Shown here piece by piece: positions 53,791 to 62,039 of a stretch of 64,000 bases of DNA. Source of the DNA: Lederbergia citrea (GTDB taxonomy: Bacteria > Bacillota > Bacilli > Bacillales > Bacillaceae_C); contig NZ_JAGYPH010000003.1 of assembly GCF_018343525.1 (NCBI RefSeq), forward strand, positions 1,486 through 65,485, written 5' to 3'. The stretch's first letter is position 1. Every line of letters begins with the position of its first letter. Both the position numbers and the translations under genes were made by a program. The notes beneath the pieces are model-generated. The model saw only the letters and a program-made list of their open reading frames with translations. It ran no database searches and had not been told where the DNA came from.

Positions 53791-54768
53791 CTATTTAGGT
53801 AAAAATTCATTGGTGAATGCTTTTTCAACATTAATCTCTTTTTCGAGCAGGCCTTTTTCATACATCCATTCCATATAGTTTTTCCATACATCTAGTTTCT
53901 GTTCTCCCCATCTTGGTGCATCATCTTGATAGCGAGTTGCTAACCATTCCTGGCTTTTTTTCACAAGAGCTGGATCCAGATCAGGTACTGCTTTTATTAA
54001 AATTTCAGCTGCGTCTTCATGATTTTCAATCGCATAATTATATCCTTTTGAGACGGCAGAAATAAATGCTGTTACTGTATCAGGATTTTCTTTAATCATT
54101 TTCTCGTTTGTTGTAATAACGGGCGTATAATAGTCAAGCTTGTCCGAGTAATCGGTTAGGTAAATCATGTTGATGTCCTCACCGCGGAGTTCCGCTTCGA
54201 CTCCTGTCCAAGCATAGTATATCCAAGCGAAATCAATATCCCTTTTTGCTGCTGTAAAAAAGTCCGTATCTCCCATGTTGACGATGTCTAACTTATTAAT
54301 ATCTGCACCTTCCATGGACATAAGCGAAGACAGAACCTCTTTTTCAACAGGCGCACCCCAGCCACCATAAGTTTTCCCTTCAAAATCTTTTGGTGTTTTA
54401 ATATTCTTGTCTGCCATTGAAGCAAAACCCGATGTATTATGCTGGATGACCGCACCAATTGAAACGATCGGAACCCCTTGTACTCTTGCTTCGGTAATAC
54501 TTTCTTGATAACCGATGCCAAACTCGGATTTCCCCGATGCGACGAGCGCGTCAGCACCGGCTTCACCTGGCATTATGATTTCCACGTCTAAACCTTCATC
54601 TTTAAAATAACCTTTTTCCTGTGCAACGTACAAACCTGTATGATTTGTATTTGGTGTCCAGTCTAATACAACCGAAACTTTCTTCAAGCCTTCATTCTTA
54701 CTGCCATCATTGCTTGCACAACCTGCAAGAAGCAGCAAAATCATGAAACTAAAAAGCAACTTTCTCAT
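53791..54768 (-). CDS. thiY: ThiY-like substrate-binding lipoprotein (NMT1/THI5 family)
   Basis: About 325 aa. Lipoprotein signal with lipobox LAGC (Cys at about residue 18), then the NMT1/THI5-like fold (VVLDWTPNTNHTGLYVAQEKGYFKDEGLDV). ThiY proteins bind N-formyl-aminopyrimidine, a thiamine degradation product taken up for salvage. The start at 54768 follows TAGGAGGA. First coding gene behind the TPP riboswitch. Confidence 0.93.
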   Translation of the reverse strand: MRKLLFSFMILLLLAGCASNDGSKNEGLKKVSVVLDWTPNTNHTGLYVAQEKGYFKDEGLDVEIIMPGEAGADALVASGKSEFGIGYQESITEARVQGVPIVSIGAVIQHNTSGFASMADKNIKTPKDFEGKTYGGWGAPVEKEVLSSLMSMEGADINKLDIVNMGDTDFFTAAKRDIDFAWIYYAWTGVEAELRGEDINMIYLTDYSDKLDYYTPVITTNEKMIKENPDTVTAFISAVSKGYNYAIENHEDAAEILIKAVPDLDPALVKKSQEWLATRYQDDAPRWGEQKLDVWKNYMEWMYEKGLLEKEINVEKAFTNEFLPK

Positions 54769-54805
54769 CTTGTATCCTCCTAGTTGGGAATGAACCTTCA
54801 AAATC

Positions 54806-54839
54806 GAAAAAACGCCCGGGATATAAAGAACCCGGACGT
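54806..54839 (-). terminator. Terminator between TPP aptamer and thiY
   Basis: Minus strand ACGTCCGGG, 10-nt loop, CCCGGGCGT, then TTTTTT. Probably the expression platform of the riboswitch, though now about 245 nt from the aptamer. Confidence 0.85.
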
Positions 54840-54861
54840 CTGAAAGAACACTCATTCAGAA

Positions 54862-55038
54862 AAGCGCAAGCGCCTTGCAATGGAAGAACGGCTAAGGTCG
54901 CCACGTCCTGTGGCAACGCCGTCCTGACCTGCATCCTGCAGGCCTCCGACAAGCAAATGTTCTGAGGCAAGAAAGTCCGGTCTTGACTTTTATGCCTCAG
55001 GTTATTTGACCTCGAGGGGCTACGCGCTGGAGCTAGAC
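54862..55038 (+). repeat. Dispersed repeat (large family, copy H)
   Basis: Starts AAGCGCAAGCGCCTTGCAA and ends GGGGCTACGCGCTGGAGC plus TAGAC. Near-identical in layout to copy D at 13285-13465. It lies between the TPP aptamer and the terminator. Confidence 0.88.
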
Positions 55039-55082
55039 AAGTTAGAAATGTTATACATTCTTATCTCTTTGCTGAATGAATT

Positions 55083-55171
55083 AACGTTCCCTTCGCTGGT
55101 ATGAGCCAGAGCAGGTTCAAAGGGTCAGCATCTAAAGGATGCTATCTCAACCGGCCCGACCGGTTCCCCCA
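55083..55171 (-). ncRNA. TPP riboswitch aptamer
   Basis: Minus strand has the conserved THI-box parts in order: GGGGGAACCGG, CCGGTTGAGATAGCAT (CUGAGA-type P2 element), GCTGACCCTTTGAACCTG, and ATACCAGCGAAGGGAAC. It precedes the ThiY operon. Confidence 0.95.
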
Positions 55172-55234
55172 CATTCCATATTATTTTCCTACATTAGTAT
55201 AACAGATTAAGAGAAGGATGCTAATCTTTTAGCC

Positions 55235-56119
55235 CTACGGAAGGCTATTTTTCAAAGCTTCCTCCAAGTCAGGATATTGATACGAATATCCATACTCCGA
55301 TACTTTATTCGGAATAGCACGCTGCCCGCAAAGGAGCATATCACTCATTTCTCCCAATAACATTTTCATTGCAAAACTTGGGACAGGCAGCCAGTGTGGA
55401 CGATGGAGCACATGCCCGACCGTCTTACCAAATTCCTGCATTTTTACCGGACTGGGCGCCGTAACATTTATCGGCCCGGAAATCTCACGATGTTCAATCG
55501 CAAATTGAATGATTCCTGCAACGTCGGAAACATGGACCCAGGAAAGCCATTGCCGCCCTGATCCAACTGTACCGCCTGCTCCTAACTTATATGGAAGCGC
55601 CATAAGCGGAAGAGCTCCGTCTTTGCCAAGCACGATTCCCAATCGAGCAAAAACGGTTCGCACTCCAAGTTGTTCGGCAACACTTGCCTCCTCTTCCCAT
55701 GTCCTGACGACACTCGCAAGAAAGTCATCCGCTTCCGTCAGCGACGATTCTGTAAAGGTTTTGGACTCTGACATTCCGTAATAGCCGACAGCCGATGCAT
55801 TTACAAGTACTTCTGGCTTCTTGTCCAAGCTTTGGATAATCCGAATAATTTCCCTAGTGGCTATGATGCGGCTTTCCAAAATTCTTTTCTTTTTCGAGCT
55901 TGTCCATCTAAGGCCGTTAATTGATTCCCCAGCTAAATTGACGATGGCATCCACTTTTCCAAGATAATGCTCTGGTTTGCTTCCCGGTGTCAGCCATTCA
56001 ACTTCATTAGGTCGTTTCTTCGCCCTTGTTAAAATTTTCACTTCATGACCAGCATGGAGCAATCTTTCCTGCAAGGCCTTCCCGACAAATCCACTTCCTC
56101 CCGCAATGACAACACGCAT
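55235..56119 (-). CDS. TIGR01777-type NAD-dependent epimerase (YfhF/SDR39U1-like)
   Basis: 294 aa. Rossmann start VVIAGGSGFVGKALQERL, SDR motif NLAGESINGLRW and the C-terminal DUF1731 segment (LPVPSFAMKMLLGEMSDMLLCGQRAIPNK). The family's catalysis is uncharacterised. Single gene. Confidence 0.92.
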   Translation of the reverse strand: MRVVIAGGSGFVGKALQERLLHAGHEVKILTRAKKRPNEVEWLTPGSKPEHYLGKVDAIVNLAGESINGLRWTSSKKKRILESRIIATREIIRIIQSLDKKPEVLVNASAVGYYGMSESKTFTESSLTEADDFLASVVRTWEEEASVAEQLGVRTVFARLGIVLGKDGALPLMALPYKLGAGGTVGSGRQWLSWVHVSDVAGIIQFAIEHREISGPINVTAPSPVKMQEFGKTVGHVLHRPHWLPVPSFAMKMLLGEMSDMLLCGQRAIPNKVSEYGYSYQYPDLEEALKNSLP

Positions 56120-56161
56120 GCGATCAGCCCATTTCCACTATTTTACTTTCATTATATACGT

Positions 56162-56197
56162 AAAAAAGCCGATTAACCTCTAAATAGTTAATCGGCA
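56162..56197 (-). terminator. Terminator after the 148-aa gene
   Basis: Minus strand GCCGATTAAC, 9-nt loop, GTTAATCGGC, then TTTTTTACG. Confidence 0.88.
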
Positions 56198-56204
56198 ATA
56201 TGTT

Positions 56205-56651
56205 CTATAATAATTCAATTTCCAGCAGTTCTTCCGCGTCTTTTTCTCGCAGAGTAAATCCTAACTCTTGTAACGTCTCTACCAGTTCACTGCAAATTTC
56301 TCCTTTAGCGATCATAAAGGTGCGATCGCGCTCAACCGTTTCTTTAATCGTTGAGAGCATCGCGAAAAGAGAAGCGGTTTTATCATATATTTCATCTTTA
56401 GGAATCTCCCGTAAAAGTGACGTTGTTTCTTCCCTAACTGGGAGAATCCATAACTCGCAATTATGTTCTAGCTGCAGTAGTTCATTGAACACATCCATTT
56501 TTTCAAGTGGCGTTCTCAATGTATAATCAGTCAGTTCATATACTTTTGATGTTGAAAAATCCAAGCTATGAAATGGTGAACTGTCACCTTTGACGAATGC
56601 TTTTATTTGTAATTTTGAGGCTCCCTCAATCTGTGAAAATACTGTACTCAC
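56205..56651 (-). CDS. Hypothetical protein
   Basis: 148 aa, family not recognised. GTG start at 56651 with GAGGGGG 6-7 nt upstream and a clear terminator. Acidic, mainly helical, C-terminus very Glu/Leu-rich (EKDAEELLEIELL). No signal peptide, membrane helix or metal-binding motif. Confidence 0.75.
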   Translation of the reverse strand: MSTVFSQIEGASKLQIKAFVKGDSSPFHSLDFSTSKVYELTDYTLRTPLEKMDVFNELLQLEHNCELWILPVREETTSLLREIPKDEIYDKTASLFAMLSTIKETVERDRTFMIAKGEICSELVETLQELGFTLREKDAEELLEIELL

Positions 56652-56717
56652 AATTTTACCCCCTCGGTATGTAAAAGATTTTTCTCTATTAATCTATATA
56701 CCCCAAAGGATAAAGGA

Positions 56718-57719
56718 TTAAACATTTTTGGGAGCAAAATCAACGGCCTGGCGAATCGCTTCAGTCAAGCTTTTCTCATCAGCAATGCCTTTTCCGGCGA
56801 TATCAAATGCTGTGCCATGATCGACACTCGTCCGAATGATTGGAAGACCGACAGTTATATTCACCCCTGCATCCAAGCCAAGAACTTTAACCGGGCCATG
56901 GCCTTGATCATGGTACATCGCAACAACGATATCAAAGTCACCACGTACTGCACGAAAGAATAGTGTATCAGCGGGCAATGGACCAGAAGCATCTATCTCT
57001 GCATTTCGTGCTCTTTGAACTCCTGGAATTACTTTTTCTTCCTCTTCACCATAGCCGAATAACCCATTTTCGCCTGCATGCGGATTAATGCCGCATACAG
57101 CGATTTTCGGTTTGGCAATTCCCGATCTTTTTAACGTCTCATCAGCCAGTTTGATAACGTCATAAACTCGATCAGGATTGATCATGTTAATAGCATCAAT
57201 GATTCCAACATGTGTCGTTACGTGAATGACTTTCAAATTAGGTGCAGACAGCATCATTGAAAAATCCTTTGTTTCAGTTAAATCAGCCAAGATTTCCGTA
57301 TGGCCTGGGTATAGATGCCCTCCCTTTTGCAACGCTTCCTTATTCAAAGGGGCGGTACAAATCGCATCTATGTCCTTTGACATCGCCAGCTCCACCGCTT
57401 TTTTCAAATATAGAAAAGCCGCATGACCTGCTTCTGCAGAAACTTTTCCGATAGGCAAATCTTTCGGCACTAGGTCAAGATCCAGGCAATTGAGGAGATG
57501 GTTTTGAAAATCGGCTTCCTCCATTTGTTGAATGGATAGGATTTGCAATTCAGAACCAACATAAGACTTCGCACGCTCCAGTATTTTGGTATCCCCGATA
57601 ACAACAGGCCGACATATTTCATGTATTTCTGGATGCGCTAAGCTTTTCAATATAATTTCCGGTCCAACACCAGCTGCATCTCCCATTGTAATACCAATAA
57701 TTGGTTTATTTGTTGGCAC
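56718..57719 (-). CDS. pdxA2: PdxA-family dehydrogenase, probably PdxA2
   Basis: 333 aa. The PdxA motifs are present: GDAAGVGPEI, CTAPLNKEAL, YPGHTEIL, NPHAGENGLFGYGE (metal His), AMYHDQGHGPVK (metal His). Bacillus makes pyridoxal phosphate by PdxS/PdxT, so this is more likely the PdxA2 type acting on D-threonate/erythronate 4-phosphate, but the substrate cannot be fixed from sequence. GTG start at 57719, right behind larC. Last gene of the larE-larB-larC operon. Confidence 0.85.
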   Translation of the reverse strand: MPTNKPIIGITMGDAAGVGPEIILKSLAHPEIHEICRPVVIGDTKILERAKSYVGSELQILSIQQMEEADFQNHLLNCLDLDLVPKDLPIGKVSAEAGHAAFLYLKKAVELAMSKDIDAICTAPLNKEALQKGGHLYPGHTEILADLTETKDFSMMLSAPNLKVIHVTTHVGIIDAINMINPDRVYDVIKLADETLKRSGIAKPKIAVCGINPHAGENGLFGYGEEEEKVIPGVQRARNAEIDASGPLPADTLFFRAVRGDFDIVVAMYHDQGHGPVKVLGLDAGVNITVGLPIIRTSVDHGTAFDIAGKGIADEKSLTEAIRQAVDFAPKNV

Positions 57720-57722
57720 TAT

Positions 57723-58982
57723 TCAATCATTCCCTATTAGTGCGGTCTGATACACTTCTTGAAAAGTGACACCATATTCGAGCGCCGCTTTTTTCACATC
57801 TTCGTACTCCGGAACTTCTCTTATGACCGTGCCGTTTTTCAAAGCCTGCTTTATGTTAATCGGCCCGAACTTAGTATCGATCGGCACAATTTCTCGCTGC
57901 AAAATATTGCGCAGCCAAGTGCTTTTCCGTACACCAAGTGTTGTTGTTTCCTGTAATAAAATATCCTCTAGCTTCATTTCTTCGCCGCTCTCTGCAAGAA
58001 CTGTAATCAATGTGCCTGGCCGATTTTTCTTCATAAATATCGGTGTAAAATAAACATCCAACGCACCTTGATCAAGGAGCTTGTCCATCACAAAACCGAA
58101 TGCTTCCCCCGGCATATCATCAAGCTGGCATTCGAGAACCGTAATCGTTTCGGATGCGGTACTTTCCATCGCCTCACCGACCATGACCCGAAGGACATTG
58201 GGCCGGCTCGGGATATTACGTGTGCCTGCTCCATACCCAATGGACGTCACTTTCATCGCTGGCATTGTGCCAAAAGAATCCGTTTGACTGACGACGATGC
58301 CTGCTCCGGTCGGCGTTGTCAGTTCATACATTAAATCACTTGAAGCGATCGGCACATGTTTTAGCATATCGAGGGTGGCAGGTGCCGGCACGGGATAAAT
58401 GCCGTGAGCACAACGAATCCGCCCTGAACCAAGCGGAACGTGGGAAGTGACCACTTTTTCAATTTCCAATTCTTCAAGAGCAATCGCTGTAGCGACAATA
58501 TCGACAATCGAATCGATGGCACCTACTTCGTGAAAATGAACATCCTCAATCGCCATCTGATGGATTTTCGCTTCAGATTCAGCAATCGGAGCAAAGATTT
58601 GTTTGCTGCGCTCCTTTACACCTAGAGCAAGGTCCGATTCATCAATTAGTTGGACGATATCGGCATAACGGTTGTGATGATGGTGATCGTGATGTGTGTG
58701 ACCGTGATCATGATCATGGCCGTGAGCATGTTCATGATGGCCGTGAGCATGTTCATGATGCCCGTGTGAATCTCCGGATTTATCGCGAGTCAAAATCACA
58801 TCAAATTTCGTCGAGCTAATGCCTTCCTTCATTACTTTTTTCCATTCTATCGTATAGCCGGAAACATTCAGCTTCTTCAATTCCTGTTCGATTCGCTCAG
58901 GAGTTGCGCCTGCATCAATCAAAGCACCGACCATCATATCGCCGCTAATTCCTGAAAAACAATCAATATATAAAACTCTCAC
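57723..58982 (-). CDS. larC: LarC, nickel-insertion protein for the NPN cofactor
   Basis: 419 aa in one uninterrupted frame; Lactobacillus plantarum needs a frameshift to fuse LarC1 and LarC2, this gene does not. YIDCFSGISGDMMVGAL at the start, a His-rich metal stretch around residues 75-106 (repeated HGHHEHA, DHDHGHTHHDHHHH), FHEVGAIDSIVDIV and LDDMPGEAFGFVMD. It uses CTP to insert nickel into the pincer cofactor. GTG start overlapping the larB stop. Confidence 0.95.
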   Translation of the reverse strand: MRVLYIDCFSGISGDMMVGALIDAGATPERIEQELKKLNVSGYTIEWKKVMKEGISSTKFDVILTRDKSGDSHGHHEHAHGHHEHAHGHDHDHGHTHHDHHHHNRYADIVQLIDESDLALGVKERSKQIFAPIAESEAKIHQMAIEDVHFHEVGAIDSIVDIVATAIALEELEIEKVVTSHVPLGSGRIRCAHGIYPVPAPATLDMLKHVPIASSDLMYELTTPTGAGIVVSQTDSFGTMPAMKVTSIGYGAGTRNIPSRPNVLRVMVGEAMESTASETITVLECQLDDMPGEAFGFVMDKLLDQGALDVYFTPIFMKKNRPGTLITVLAESGEEMKLEDILLQETTTLGVRKSTWLRNILQREIVPIDTKFGPINIKQALKNGTVIREVPEYEDVKKAALEYGVTFQEVYQTALIGND

Positions 58983-59788
58983 TCATTCCAATCCCTTCTG
59001 TTTAAAGCTTCTGCCACTGCTGCTTCCATTGTATTTGTCAAAGTAGCTGCAAAATAGCCCGCGCCAAATCCGTTATCAATGTTTACGACAGACACGCCGC
59101 TAGCACAGCTTGATAGCATTGCTAGCAAAGCAGCGATGCCATTCATGCTTGCACCGTAGCCAACACTTGTTGGAACTGCGATGACCGGCTTGGAAACGAG
59201 GCCTCCAACCACACTCGCAAGTGCACCTTCCATTCCAGCAACAACGATGACAGCATTGGCGCCTTCGATCTGTTCTGCTTTATGTAAAAGTCGGTGCAAA
59301 CCTGCTACACCTATGTCATAGATTCTTTCAATTCGATTGCCCATCAGTTCCGCGGTAATGGCTGCTTCTTCTGCAACTGGAAGGTCGGAAGTACCTGCAC
59401 AAACCACAGCAATATAGCCCTCTTTCCATGTTTCGCGATAGTCGGAAGCCATCCAATGGAATGTCCTGGCGGCTTCATGGTAAATAAATGTCTCTTTCGG
59501 ATGCTGCTTTTGCAAGTGTTCCATGACATAATCCGCTTTCATTTTATTGATTCGGGTGGCAAGGACTTTCTGATGATGCTCCATTAGCTTTGAAAAAATC
59601 CCCAATATTTGCTCGCGTGTTTTCCCCTCACCGTAAATGACTTCAGGGAAGCCAGTGCGTTCTTCCCGCTGCAAATCAAGCGTCGCATAGCCAAGCTCCT
59701 CCTGTGGTTGAAGGATTTTTTCTGCTTCTTCTGCCGTTAGTTTACCTTGTGCTACTTGACTCAAGATGTCTTTCAATTTACTTTTCAT
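58979..59788 (-). CDS. larB: LarB, pyridinium-3,5-bisthiocarboxylate synthesis carboxylase
   Basis: 269 aa; its C-terminal half has an AIR carboxylase (PurE)-like fold (VVCAGTSDLPVAEEAAITAE, GMEGALASVVGGLVSKPVI, SVGYGASMNGIAALLAML). LarB carboxylates and hydrolyses nicotinic acid adenine dinucleotide in the first cofactor step. GAAAGAGGATG ribosome site; overlaps the larE stop by 4 bp. Confidence 0.95.
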   Translation of the reverse strand: MKSKLKDILSQVAQGKLTAEEAEKILQPQEELGYATLDLQREERTGFPEVIYGEGKTREQILGIFSKLMEHHQKVLATRINKMKADYVMEHLQKQHPKETFIYHEAARTFHWMASDYRETWKEGYIAVVCAGTSDLPVAEEAAITAELMGNRIERIYDIGVAGLHRLLHKAEQIEGANAVIVVAGMEGALASVVGGLVSKPVIAVPTSVGYGASMNGIAALLAMLSSCASGVSVVNIDNGFGAGYFAATLTNTMEAAVAEALNRRDWNE

Positions 59789-60609
59789 ACAGTTACATCC
59801 TCTTTCAACACTTCGTTCATACTGCCCGAACGATATCCTTGCAAATCGAGGGCTACATAAGAAAATCCGAATGATTTCAAAGCACGTGAAATGGCTTCAT
59901 GCTGGGCAACGACCTTCAGCATGTCCTGCTGTTCGACTTCAATCCGGGCCACTTGATCATGATGACGGACCCGCACTTGATATAGCCCAAGACCGAGCAA
60001 GAAATCCTCCGCCAAATCAAGCTGATTGATTTTTTCCTTCGTGATCTTCGTTCCATACGGAATTCTCGATGACAAGCAAGCAAAGGATGGCTTATCCCAT
60101 GTGCGGAGACCCATTTCTTTGGAAAGCTCCCTAATCTCTTCTTTATAAAATTGCGCTTCTTGAAGCGGGCTGCGAACCCCGAGAGCTCTCGCCGCTTCCA
60201 TACCTGGACGATGCTCGCCAAGGTCGTCCATGATTGAGCCGTCAACAACGGTATAACTATCTCCGTACTTCGTCACTAATTCTAATAAATGATTATATAG
60301 GCCATTTTTACAATGAAAACAACGGTTTGCATCATTAATAACAAATTCCGGATTGGCAAGTTCACTCACTCTCGTTTCAAGATGCTGAACATTTAATTCG
60401 GAAGCGAGACTTCTCGCAAGCTGAAATTCCCGATCTGGAAATGTATCAGATGCCGCAGTGACAGAAAGCACCTTATCTCCGAGCGCTTCTTTTGCTACAG
60501 CCAGTAAAAATGTGCTGTCCACTCCTCCTGAAAAGGCAACGAGCACATCGTCCATCTCTCTTAAAATCTCCATTAAACGCAGCTTTTTTTCTTGCAATTC
60601 CTGTCTCAT
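59785..60609 (-). CDS. larE: LarE, sacrificial sulfur transferase
   Basis: 274 aa. PP-loop AFSGGVDSTFL binds ATP; the Cys in PSFACLSSRIPYG matches the sacrificial cysteine of L. plantarum LarE that becomes dehydroalanine. A CFHCKNGLYN motif is also present. GAGAGGTGG ribosome site. First gene of the lar cluster. Confidence 0.95.
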   Translation of the reverse strand: MRQELQEKKLRLMEILREMDDVLVAFSGGVDSTFLLAVAKEALGDKVLSVTAASDTFPDREFQLARSLASELNVQHLETRVSELANPEFVINDANRCFHCKNGLYNHLLELVTKYGDSYTVVDGSIMDDLGEHRPGMEAARALGVRSPLQEAQFYKEEIRELSKEMGLRTWDKPSFACLSSRIPYGTKITKEKINQLDLAEDFLLGLGLYQVRVRHHDQVARIEVEQQDMLKVVAQHEAISRALKSFGFSYVALDLQGYRSGSMNEVLKEDVTV

Positions 60610-60740
60610 ATTCGTCCACCTCTCAATTACACTGAATCTAGCATGTGGGTATATGTAATTAATATATATTTAATAATTTGAATTTACCAACTATAGGAAC
60701 CTAAACCGAGGGGAAGGACGGCAAAGGACTAATAACTCTT

Positions 60741-61895
60741 TTATTTTGTCAAAAAATATGTTCGGCAGACTTGTTCTGTCGTTTTCTCTAATAATAAGGC
60801 AGCATCCTTCATCGCTTCTTCCAACGTCATCGGCCGGTTAATAATACTGTACGCGCCTATTACACCATACTCGTATAAAGCCTGAATTTTTTCTCCAACA
60901 GACCCTGCAAGAATGATGGTAGGAACGTTTCGTCCTTTCGCGGTTTGCGCGACACCCATAGGAGTTTTGCCGAAAGCTGTTTGAAAGTCTACTTGTCCTT
61001 CCCCGGTAATGACAAGGTCTGCCCCTTCGAGATGTTCTTCCAATCTTGCATGCTCAATGACGACATCAACGCCTCTTTTCATCGTTGATGGAAAAAAAGC
61101 TTGAAACGCACCGCCTATTCCGCCAGCAGCACCAGCTCCCGTCAGATCATGAAGCCTTATTCCCGTTTCCTTTTCAATCAAATTAGCAAAATGGTAAAGA
61201 TTTTTATCCAACTCTTCCACCATTACCTCTGAAGCACCTTTTTGCGGCCCAAAGACATGTGAGGCGCCGTTCGGACCAACGAATGGATTTTCAACATCCG
61301 ACGCAATAAGAAATTGACATTCTTTAATTCGGGGATCAAAATTCGCTGTGGATATTTGATGAAGGTAAGTCAGCTCTCCTCCCCCAAAGCTAAGTTCGTT
61401 CCCGGATTTATCGCTTAGTTCTACACCAAGCGCCTGCAGCATCCCAGCTCCGCCGTCATTTGTGGCTGAACCTCCGAGTGCAAGCACAAACTTTCTATAT
61501 CCAGCATCAAGCGCCGCTTTTATTAGTTCACCTGTTCCGTAAGTAGTCGCTTTAAGCGGATCTAATTCATTGCATCCTACGAGGTTTAACCCTGATGCAG
61601 TCGCCATTTCAATCACACAAGTTTGCTGATCGCCAAGGACGCCGTAATCAGCTTGTATCTGCTTACCGAGTGGTCCTGTGACAGTGACAGCTTTTGTATG
61701 CCCGTTCGTTGCTGCCACTAAATTTTCCATCGTCCCTTCGCCGCCATCTGCTACGGGAATCAATACTGTTTCCGCGTCAGGAAAGGCTTGAAGAACCCCT
61801 TTTTCAATGGACACAGCTGCTTCCATCGCTGTTATACTACCTTTATATGAATCTGGTGCTATGATAACTTTAATATTTACTCCCTCCTTGTCCAC
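60741..61895 (-). CDS. glxK: Glycerate kinase (GlxK/GarK type)
   Basis: 384 aa as drawn from GTG 61895. Core motifs: KVIIAPDSYKGSITAMEAA, PVADGGEGT, LALGGSATNDGGAGMLQALG, DLTGAGAAGGIGGAFQAFF and VITGEGQVDFQT. It phosphorylates glycerate to 2- (or 3-) phosphoglycerate. The best ribosome site (AAGGAGG) is downstream of that GTG and points at ATT 61874, exactly where relatives have the ATG of MKVIIAPD. A CcpA-like site lies at the upstream edge. Separate from, but adjacent to, the lar operon. Confidence 0.93.
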   Translation of the reverse strand: MDKEGVNIKVIIAPDSYKGSITAMEAAVSIEKGVLQAFPDAETVLIPVADGGEGTMENLVAATNGHTKAVTVTGPLGKQIQADYGVLGDQQTCVIEMATASGLNLVGCNELDPLKATTYGTGELIKAALDAGYRKFVLALGGSATNDGGAGMLQALGVELSDKSGNELSFGGGELTYLHQISTANFDPRIKECQFLIASDVENPFVGPNGASHVFGPQKGASEVMVEELDKNLYHFANLIEKETGIRLHDLTGAGAAGGIGGAFQAFFPSTMKRGVDVVIEHARLEEHLEGADLVITGEGQVDFQTAFGKTPMGVAQTAKGRNVPTIILAGSVGEKIQALYEYGVIGAYSIINRPMTLEEAMKDAALLLEKTTEQVCRTYFLTK

Positions 61896-61906
61896 AAGCG
61901 CTTACA
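61893..61906. promoter_or_regulatory. Possible catabolite-responsive element
   Basis: CACAAGCGCTTACA: a good cre half (AAGCGCTTACA) with three mismatches at the other end. Its position just before the glycerate kinase ribosome site would give CcpA roadblock control. Confidence 0.35.
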
Positions 61907-61969
61907 TTAATTTCTTTCTTCATTATAATCGAATTTGATTTAAAATAGCTTATCTCTAAAAAAAGAGAA

Positions 61970-62016
61970 TAAAAGGGTTGTCCCCCATCGACTTAAACGG
62001 TGAGGGGCTACCCTTA
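61970..62016 (-). terminator. Terminator after the dehydratase gene
   Basis: Minus strand AAGGGTAGCCCC pairs with GGGGACAACCCTT (mismatched centre), followed by TTATTC; 24 bp past the stop codon. Confidence 0.7.
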
Positions 62017-62039
62017 ATCAAACGAAATTAATTGGCCAT

